A DNA stretch of 64,000 nt. Source: Marinimicrobium koreense. Its GTDB lineage: Bacteria; Pseudomonadota; Gammaproteobacteria; Pseudomonadales; Cellvibrionaceae. The stretch spans positions 372,001 to 436,000 of the forward strand of contig NZ_RJUK01000001.1 of NCBI RefSeq assembly GCF_003762925.1, read 5' to 3'. Below are positions 58,329 to 64,000 of this stretch, one piece after another (the first letter of the stretch is position 1; each line of letters begins with the position of its first letter). The translations under genes and the position numbers were made by a program. The notes below the pieces were generated by a model that was not told where the DNA came from, ran no database searches, and saw only the letters and a program-made list of their open reading frames with translations.

Positions 58329-59812
58329 GAGGCCTGACTGAGCAGGTAGTGCATCAACAGCGGTACCGGGCGACCGGTCGCGCCTTTGGCTGCACCGGAG
58401 CGCCAGGCGGTACCGGCGATGTCCAGGTGCGCCCAGGCATACTTGCCGGTGAAACGGGACAGAAAACAGGCGGCGGTGACACTGCCCGCCTCGCGGCCAC
58501 CGATATTGGCCATATCGGCAAAGTTGCTGTCCAACTGCTTCTGGTACTCATCCCACAGGGGCAAACGCCAGGCGCGATCGCCAGCCGTTTCACCGGCCGA
58601 GAGCAGGGCCTCCGCCAGTTCGTCCCGGTTGCTGTACAGGCCGGTGGCGTGGTTGCCCAGCGCGATGACACAAGCGCCGGTAAGCGTGGCGATGTCTACC
58701 ACGGCTTTGGGCTTGAAGCGCTCCACGTAAGTGAGTGCGTCGCACAGCACCAGACGGCCTTCGGCGTCGGTGTTCAGCACTTCAATGGTTTGGCCCGACA
58801 TGGAAGTGACAATATCCCCGGGCTTGGTGGCGCCACCGCTGGGCATATTTTCGGCGGCGGCCACCACCGCTACCACGTTGAGTTTGGGTTGTAGCTCGAT
58901 CAGCGTCTGCATGCAGCCGAACACGCTGGCCGCGCCACACATGTCGAATTTCATCTCGTCCATACCGGCGCCGGGCTTCAGGCTGATACCGCCGGTATCG
59001 AAAGTGATGCCTTTACCCACCAGCGCCACCGGCGCTTCGGTTTTGGCGGCGCCCTTGTATTCCATGACAATCAGCTTGGCCGGTTCGTCGCTGCCAGCGG
59101 AGACGGACAGGAGCGAGCCCATGCCCAGCTCTTTCATCTGTTTTTCATCGAGCACTTTCACACTCAGCTTTTTCTGGTTGCGCGCCAGCTTGCGCGCCTC
59201 GGTGGCGAGGTAACTGGGAGTGCAGATGTTACCGGGCAGGTCACCCAGCTCGCGGGTGAAGTTGGTGCCCTTGGCCAGGGCGACGCCTTCGCTCAGGCCG
59301 GCATTGATTTCCGCCGCCTGGGATTTTTTGGCGCAGCCGAGTGTCACTTTGGTGGGTGCGAAGGGCGAGGCCTCACCTTTCTGGCTTTTACAGCGGGTAA
59401 ACCGGTACTGGCTCAGCCCCAGCGTGTAGGTCACCTGACGGGCCGTCCAGCGCAGATCCCGGTCCTCGACGGTCACGCCGTTGAGGCACAGGGTCAGGGA
59501 TTTTGCTGGTGTGGTTTTCAGTGCCTCCACCGCTTTTCCCAGGGCGCGCTGGAAACTGGCGGCCTTGGGGGCTGCACTGCCCAGGCCGAGCACCAGAACG
59601 CGTTTGGCCGTCGTTCCCTCCGGTGTGGGCAGCAGGAGCGTTTCGCCCTCCTTGCCCTTGAAGCCGTCGCGCTTGCACAATGCGGCCAACTGCCCGGCCT
59701 GCTTCTCCAGCGCCTCGGCGGCGGGAGACCACTGCTGATTTTCGAAAGCGGTCACAATCAGGCAGTCACTGCGGTCGGTAAGGGCGTTGACGACTTTGGC
59801 CGTGGTTTGCAT
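58325..59812 (-). CDS. pepA: Leucyl aminopeptidase (cytosol aminopeptidase PepA)
   Basis: A hexameric zinc/manganese M17 aminopeptidase that also acts as a DNA-binding factor in E. coli. The 495-residue protein has an N-terminal domain and a catalytic domain with VGKGITFDTGGISLKP near residue 260, DMCGAASVFG, and the signature NTDAEGRLVL near residue 345. All metal ligands are present. The ATG at 59812 (MQTTAKVV) is chosen; the upstream frame is not homologous. It is divergent from lptF across a 200-base gap, as is usual. Confidence 0.96.
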   Translation of the reverse strand: MQTTAKVVNALTDRSDCLIVTAFENQQWSPAAEALEKQAGQLAALCKRDGFKGKEGETLLLPTPEGTTAKRVLVLGLGSAAPKAASFQRALGKAVEALKTTPAKSLTLCLNGVTVEDRDLRWTARQVTYTLGLSQYRFTRCKSQKGEASPFAPTKVTLGCAKKSQAAEINAGLSEGVALAKGTNFTRELGDLPGNICTPSYLATEARKLARNQKKLSVKVLDEKQMKELGMGSLLSVSAGSDEPAKLIVMEYKGAAKTEAPVALVGKGITFDTGGISLKPGAGMDEMKFDMCGAASVFGCMQTLIELQPKLNVVAVVAAAENMPSGGATKPGDIVTSMSGQTIEVLNTDAEGRLVLCDALTYVERFKPKAVVDIATLTGACVIALGNHATGLYSNRDELAEALLSAGETAGDRAWRLPLWDEYQKQLDSNFADMANIGGREAGSVTAACFLSRFTGKYAWAHLDIAGTAWRSGAAKGATGRPVPLLMHYLLSQAS

Positions 59813-60014
59813 GGCGGTACTCCATTGCGTTAGGGGTCGAGACAAATGCGGCCGAGTAGGGGATAATGCCACCCCTCGGAATCGGCCGCAGGCTGATGTC
59901 TCAAGTTTACGCGATCCGCGACGCAGGGCAAATTGTGTCGGGCGGGTTGCCGGTCTTTTTTTCGCGGTCGCTCATGGCGAGAGTGACCGCTTGAGCGACA
60001 GACGGGATGCGTGT

Positions 60015-61130
60015 GTGATTATTTTTCGCTATCTCAATCGTGAGATTCTGGTGACCACTCTGGCGGTCAGCAGCGTACTGCTGCTGATTTTCATGAGTGG
60101 CCGCTTTGTCAAATACCTGGCCGATGCGGCCGCCGGTGAGCTGGCGGTGGATGTGCTGTTCTCCATCATGGGTTACCGCCTGCCAGGCTTTCTCGAGCTG
60201 ATCATTCCGCTGGGCTTTTTTATCGCCATCCTGCTGGCCTATGGTCGGCTCTATACCGACAGTGAGATGGTAGTACTGTCGGCCTGTGGTATCAGTCAGG
60301 CGCAGTTGGTTGTCATTACCCTGATACCCGCCGTCATGCTTTCTGTGCTGGTGGGTTTTCTCAGCCTCTGGGTCAGCCCAACTGGCGCCCGCGCCACCGA
60401 AACCATTCTGGCCGAGCAGCGAACCCGCAGCGAGTTCGACACCATCCAGCCCGGGCGCTTTCAGGCGCTGGGCGACTCCAACTCCATGGCCTACATTACC
60501 GAAGTCAGCGATGATCGCACCCGATTGCAGACGCTGTTTGTGGCTCAGGGCGGTCGGGAAGCAGGAGCTGAGCGCCATTCAGTTCTGGTGGCCGATTATG
60601 CAGAGCAGGCCATGCATCCGGAGTATGAGCAGCGTTACTTGTACTTGCATAACGGTCGCCGCTATGAAGGGCAGCCCGGTGCAGCGGACTACGAGGTGAC
60701 CGAGTTCGAGACTTTCGCCCAGCACATGAAGCCACCGAACATCGAAGCGAGCATGCGCGGTCAATCCGACACCTGGAGCACGGCGGAGCTGATCGGGGCA
60801 GAGGATCTGGAGCGACGCACCACACTGCAGTGGCGGCTGTCACTGCCGGTGCTGGTATTGGTGGTGGCGCTGATGGCGGTGCCGTTCAGCCGCACCGATC
60901 CACGTCGCGGTCGCTACGCCAAAATGTTGCCAGCCATTGTGCTGTACATGTTGTACCTCGGGACGCTGAGCGGTTTGCGCGGCGCGTTGGAGTCCGGCAG
61001 CTTCCCCTTGATGCCCGGTTTCTGGCTGGTGCACGGGGTGTTTCTGGCCATTGCTCTACTGATGCTGAGCTGGCAGAACCTCAAGCTGGGGCGTCAGAAG
61101 CGGCGGTCAAGGAGGGCAGCGCATGCGTAA
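60015..61130 (+). CDS. lptF: Lipopolysaccharide export permease LptF
   Basis: Inner-membrane subunit of the LptB2FGC transporter that extracts LPS toward the outer membrane. The 371-residue protein has an N-terminal membrane pair (FRYLNREILVTTLAVSSVLLLIF), a periplasmic beta-jellyroll (about 130-265) and three C-terminal helices, the LptF/YjgP pattern. The start is GTG at 60015, giving IIFRYLNREIL; the frame is open far upstream but without homology. The end overlaps lptG by eight bases, so they are coupled. Confidence 0.94.
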   Translation: MIIFRYLNREILVTTLAVSSVLLLIFMSGRFVKYLADAAAGELAVDVLFSIMGYRLPGFLELIIPLGFFIAILLAYGRLYTDSEMVVLSACGISQAQLVVITLIPAVMLSVLVGFLSLWVSPTGARATETILAEQRTRSEFDTIQPGRFQALGDSNSMAYITEVSDDRTRLQTLFVAQGGREAGAERHSVLVADYAEQAMHPEYEQRYLYLHNGRRYEGQPGAADYEVTEFETFAQHMKPPNIEASMRGQSDTWSTAELIGAEDLERRTTLQWRLSLPVLVLVVALMAVPFSRTDPRRGRYAKMLPAIVLYMLYLGTLSGLRGALESGSFPLMPGFWLVHGVFLAIALLMLSWQNLKLGRQKRRSRRAAHA

Positions 61131-62184
61131 AATCAGTCGCTACATCGCCCGGACCGTATTCGCAGCCATTGCCCTGGTGTTGCTGGTGGTCCTGTCACTG
61201 GACCTGATCGGTGGGTTTATCGACGAAGTGGCCGACCTGCGGGCGGACTATGATGTGTCCGAAGCGCTGATCTATATCGCGCTGACCATGCCCGGGCGCA
61301 TCTATGAATACATTCCCTATGCCAGCCTGATCGGCTGTCTGGCCGGCCTTGGTCTGTTGGCAAGCTCCAGTGAGCTGGTGGTGATGCGGGCTGCCGGTGT
61401 GTCGGTGGTCCGGATTACCTGGCTGGTGCTCAAGCCGGTGTTTGTGTTTATCGCCATCGGGTTGGTGTTGGGTGAGTACGTCACGCCTTACACGGATCAG
61501 GTGGCGGAAAGCCGGCGCGCGGTCGCGTTGGGCGGGCAGCGGGCCCTGAATACCGAGCGCGGTCTCTGGCATCGTGAAGGCAACGAGTTTCTGTATTTCA
61601 ACGCGGTACAACCGAATGGAATACTGCACGGTATCACCCGTTACCGGTTCAATGACGAGCGGCAACTCGAACAGGCCAGCTACGCCGAGCAGGCCACGTT
61701 TCAGCAGGGGTATTGGCAGGAAGAGGGCGTGTCGGTCACCCACTTTGAAGACGAGGGTACCCGGGTGGATGCCTACGCGCTGCGGCGCTGGAAGACGGAC
61801 CTGACCCCGGAAATATTGAACATCATCGCTCTGCCTCCGGAAGGCCTCTCGATCCGCAATCTGGTTTATTACGTGGATTATCTGGCAGAGCAGAAACTTG
61901 AAAACAGCGAATACCGTCTGGCCTTCTGGGAAAAAGCCCTGCAACCGCTGGCGACCATCAGCCTGGTGTTGGTGGCGATTTCGTTCATCTTTGGTCCGCT
62001 GCGGGAAGTGACCATGGGTCAGCGTATTTTTACCGGGGTGGTATTCGGCATTGCCTTCCAATTGACCCAGAGCCTGCTCGGGCCTTCCAGCCTGGTGTTC
62101 GGCTTCCCGCCGGTGCTGGCGGTGTTGATTCCCATCGCCGCCTGCGCCGCCTTCGGCCTGTTCCTCCTAAGCCGCACCCGCTAA
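61123..62184 (+). CDS. lptG: Lipopolysaccharide export permease LptG
   Basis: Partner of LptF in the LPS export complex. The 353-residue protein has the same topology: a basic N-terminus (MRKISRYIARTVFAAIALVLL), further helices, a periplasmic beta-jellyroll (about 130-260), and three C-terminal helices ending LSRTR. It starts inside lptF (eight-base overlap), the classical arrangement. An RDD-domain gene on the other strand follows. Confidence 0.94.
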   Translation: MRKISRYIARTVFAAIALVLLVVLSLDLIGGFIDEVADLRADYDVSEALIYIALTMPGRIYEYIPYASLIGCLAGLGLLASSSELVVMRAAGVSVVRITWLVLKPVFVFIAIGLVLGEYVTPYTDQVAESRRAVALGGQRALNTERGLWHREGNEFLYFNAVQPNGILHGITRYRFNDERQLEQASYAEQATFQQGYWQEEGVSVTHFEDEGTRVDAYALRRWKTDLTPEILNIIALPPEGLSIRNLVYYVDYLAEQKLENSEYRLAFWEKALQPLATISLVLVAISFIFGPLREVTMGQRIFTGVVFGIAFQLTQSLLGPSSLVFGFPPVLAVLIPIAACAAFGLFLLSRTR

Positions 62185-62221
62185 CGCTCTCATTGCCGGG
62201 GGGAACGCTCCCATTACCCCG

Positions 62222-62278
62222 AGGTAGGGTGGATCGGTCCGACGCCTCGGAGGCCGCAGGCAGTCATCCACCATTAAC
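62222..62278. repeat. Variant REP unit (GTAGGGTGGAT type) after lptG
   Basis: GTAGGGTGGATCGGTCCGACGCC with GGCAGTCATCCACC, the GGTGGAT-core variant related to the pair at 33.46-33.59 kb, between convergent lptG and the RDD gene. Confidence 0.7.
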
Positions 62279-62298
62279 CAAGCGGCAATCCGGCACGA

Positions 62299-62775
62299 CT
62301 ACGCCTTGGGCTCCTTCGGCATCAACCAAACACGAGTACCACTAAGGCGCCCGTGCAGGGTGTGGTCTCTCGGATCGACCCACAACCAGAAATAACCCAG
62401 CCCCGCAAGAAACAGCGACAAAGGCGCTAGCAGTCCTCGTATCAGCCGTTGCCGGGGCGCCGGCAACTGGCCGGAAGCCGCGTCGGTCAGCTTCAACCGC
62501 CAGGCCCGCATCCCCAGAGTCTGTCCTGAACGGCCCCAGAAATAATAGAAAAAGCCCACCCATACCGCAATCAGTCCGATGAACACGGGAAATCGCCAAT
62601 AACCCCACTCAATGGCTTCGCGCTCGGTCGGCGCGCCCTGAATCAGTACGTTAAGCAGCGTCACCAGCGCACCGTAGGCCAGCCCCACGGCAATCAACAG
62701 CAGGCTGTCATACACCATGGCGGCAAAACGGCGAAGCAGTCCGGCGGGGCGCGGTGTGTTTTGGGAATCGGTCAC
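62299..62775 (-). CDS. RDD-family membrane protein
   Basis: A 158-residue protein with an RDD domain: conserved Arg/Asp near the start (RRFAAMVYDSLLLIAVGLAYG) and three predicted membrane helices, then MRAWRLKLTDAASGQLP and a C-terminal basic segment. RDD proteins are small, poorly characterised; some act as ion antiporters or accessory subunits. The position next to lptG recurs in Pseudomonas-like genomes. Function unknown. Confidence 0.82.
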   Translation of the reverse strand: MTDSQNTPRPAGLLRRFAAMVYDSLLLIAVGLAYGALVTLLNVLIQGAPTEREAIEWGYWRFPVFIGLIAVWVGFFYYFWGRSGQTLGMRAWRLKLTDAASGQLPAPRQRLIRGLLAPLSLFLAGLGYFWLWVDPRDHTLHGRLSGTRVWLMPKEPKA

Positions 62776-62817
62776 GATGATAGGGTCCGGCGGTCGATGA
62801 ATGTCAGGTGATTGGAG

Positions 62818-63702
62818 TTACAGTCGGTAGTGAATCAGCCATTCACCGGCGCGCTCCGCCGGTTGTCCGATGGAGATGGTGCCCGAACCGAACAACGGAA
62901 ACTCTTCCCGTCGCAGGTACATTTCCGGCTGATCCGGGCCCGAGACGTAGGTGCCGTTGGTGCTGTGATCCACCAGCACGAACTTGCCGCGCCGGAAAAT
63001 CACATGGCAGTGATCCCGCGAGGCCAGCCCGGACTGAACGTGCAGGTGAGCCTTTATGGGGTCTCGGCCGATAATATAGGGCGTCTGCTCGGGGTGAATG
63101 GTCAGTTCTTCACTGCCGAGTGTCAGGTGTAGCTGGTAGCGGCTCATTTTTCCGGCGATCTCTTCGATCGACATCACCGTGGTGGCACTGTGGCTCTGGG
63201 TCGGGGTTTCCCACTGCAGGCGGTAAATCAGGCTGTGTCGGGTTTCGCCCTTGACCGCCACGCGGTCAAACTCCTGGCAGTGTTCCCGGGTGGCCCCCTG
63301 AAGCTCATCAACCAGTGTCTGGGTGAGCACAATCTGGTTGGCCCGGGCCACCTTGGCGACAAAAGCCGCGTCGTTGACCGCCTCCCCAAACACATCATTG
63401 TCATCCAGCAGGGCCGGGCCGAAGGCAATACCGATACGTAGCGCCACCCCGGCATGGCGGGCTTCCCGCTGCATGGCAACAGCAGCGTCGCAGGCGGCCT
63501 GGGCGGTATCGAAGCGGGCCATCACCTCGTCCCCGAGGGTTTTGACCACATGCCCCTGATAGCTCTCGGTCACGTGAGTCATGATGTCGATGGCACCGTC
63601 CACTGAGCGCTTCGCTAACAGGTTGCCAAGACGCTTATACAGGGCTGAACTGCCCGAAACGTCGGCAAACATGATGGCTAGTGTCCGATTGATGGCGGTC
63701 AT
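62818..63702 (-). CDS. FHA-domain fusion to a class III adenylate/guanylate cyclase-like domain
   Basis: A 294-residue soluble protein. The N-terminal cyclase homology domain (about 6-185) keeps both metal Asp positions (IMFADVSGSS near residue 13, KTLGDEVMARF near residue 55) and the Asn of GEAVNDAAF. The residue that should be the catalytic Arg four positions after that Asn is Phe. The C-terminal FHA domain (about 190-294) has the phosphothreonine-binding GRDP, SRDHCH and NGTYV. The start is ATG at 63702 (MTAINRTL). It could be a weak cyclase or a pseudo-cyclase that reads phosphoproteins. A Ser/Thr kinase partner is not in the window. Confidence 0.83.
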   Translation of the reverse strand: MTAINRTLAIMFADVSGSSALYKRLGNLLAKRSVDGAIDIMTHVTESYQGHVVKTLGDEVMARFDTAQAACDAAVAMQREARHAGVALRIGIAFGPALLDDNDVFGEAVNDAAFVAKVARANQIVLTQTLVDELQGATREHCQEFDRVAVKGETRHSLIYRLQWETPTQSHSATTVMSIEEIAGKMSRYQLHLTLGSEELTIHPEQTPYIIGRDPIKAHLHVQSGLASRDHCHVIFRRGKFVLVDHSTNGTYVSGPDQPEMYLRREEFPLFGSGTISIGQPAERAGEWLIHYRL

Positions 63703-63786
63703 GAGACGGTAGGCTGCTCCAGAACGACTCTTAAAGGTGAATGATAACGCCTGGCGCCCCGAAAACACAGGTACCCGGCAAAATCC

Positions 63787-64000
63787 CTACCCATCCACCG
63801 GATCCAACCTCACCAACCCCTCATCATGCAACCCCACCAAAAGCGGCTCGCCTTCCTCGTTCACTCGAAACCGCCCATACCGGGCAGCCTCATAACGCTC
63901 GGCCTGTCCCTCCTGAAAAAAGAAGGCATTGGTGGCAAACAGAATCCGCCCATTGCGGTGCCGAAAGAACAGGGCTCGCTGATTGTCCTCAAGCGCTGTG
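63787..64000 (-). CDS. C-terminal end of an unknown protein, cut by window edge
   Basis: The minus strand is open from the right edge to a TAG at 63787-63789, giving the last 70 or so residues of a protein (ending LHDEGLVRLDPVDG). It includes FFRHRNGRILFATNAFFFQ and YGRFRVNEEGEPLLVGL. The frame is too short to assign a family; codon composition looks like the neighbours. The upstream, main part of the gene is outside the window. Confidence 0.5.
   Translation of the reverse strand, partial: TALEDNQRALFFRHRNGRILFATNAFFFQEGQAERYEAARYGRFRVNEEGEPLLVGLHDEGLVRLDPVDG

Overview
The window comes from the chromosome of a moderately GC-rich, probably marine or saline gammaproteobacterium. It most resembles the polysaccharide-degrading Cellvibrionaceae (Cellvibrio, Saccharophagus, Teredinibacter, Marinimicrobium type). 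Three things point there: classical gammaproteobacterial gene orders (alaS-lysC-csrA-tRNA-Ser; nudJ-mnmA-hflD-purB-roxA; pepA-holC with divergent lptFG), lipoprotein xylanases with polyserine linkers, and an ectoine hydroxylase. The genus is an inference; no marker was searched.

Layout. 0-5 kb: an Entner-Doudoroff and lower-glycolysis run (zwf, pgl, eda, gap, pyk) closed by a strong terminator. 5-11.4 kb: an M23 peptidase, a Trm112-like protein, alaS, lysC, csrA and tRNA-Ser(GCU). 11.3-12.5 kb: a mosaic intergenic island with a copy of the tRNA-Ser 3' end, long hairpins, and a RAYT (REP-associated tyrosine transposase) gene bracketed by REP repeats. 12.5-26 kb: valS, an AidB-like acyl-CoA dehydrogenase, a glutathionyl-hydroquinone reductase, an RND efflux pair, a YqjD/YqjE-like envelope operon, an AI-2E family permease and the YlqF GTPase. 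26-38.6 kb: carbohydrate-active enzymes (GH43-CBM13, GH11, CBM32-CBM6-GH16, two GH10, and a chloride-type GH13 amylase with two starch-binding modules), interrupted by an NAD(P)-binding protein, an LHPP-like phosphatase and an HD hydrolase, and ended by an IclR-type regulator. 39-45.7 kb: roxA, purB, hflD, mnmA, nudJ and a solitary ectD. 46-52.4 kb: a PL10-like pectate lyase and polyamine genes (speA, carboxynorspermidine dehydrogenase and decarboxylase). 52.5-64 kb: an amphipathic lipoprotein, a DUF2788 protein, a degenerate hybrid histidine kinase, a Na+/H+ antiporter, holC, pepA, lptF, lptG, an RDD protein, an FHA-cyclase fusion and a truncated gene at the edge.

How the parts fit. The secreted enzymes would attack xylan, arabinan, beta-1,3-glucan, starch and pectin. 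The three xylanases appear to be lipoproteins, which suggests the degradation products are kept close to the cell. The sugars released would feed central metabolism, including the Entner-Doudoroff genes at the left edge. More than a dozen copies of one REP family (cores GTAGGGCGGATAAG and GCATCCGCC) sit in the intergenic spaces and are probably served by the single RAYT gene.

Best candidates for something undescribed: (i) the 729-residue hybrid kinase-like protein at 53.3-55.5 kb, in which the phospho-acceptor His, the ATP-site Asn and Gly boxes and the first receiver Asp are all replaced while the last receiver is intact; (ii) the two adjacent GH10 genes that share a nearly identical export and linker module but have divergent catalytic domains; (iii) the REP/RAYT system with its sub-families; (iv) the FHA-cyclase fusion lacking the usual catalytic Arg.
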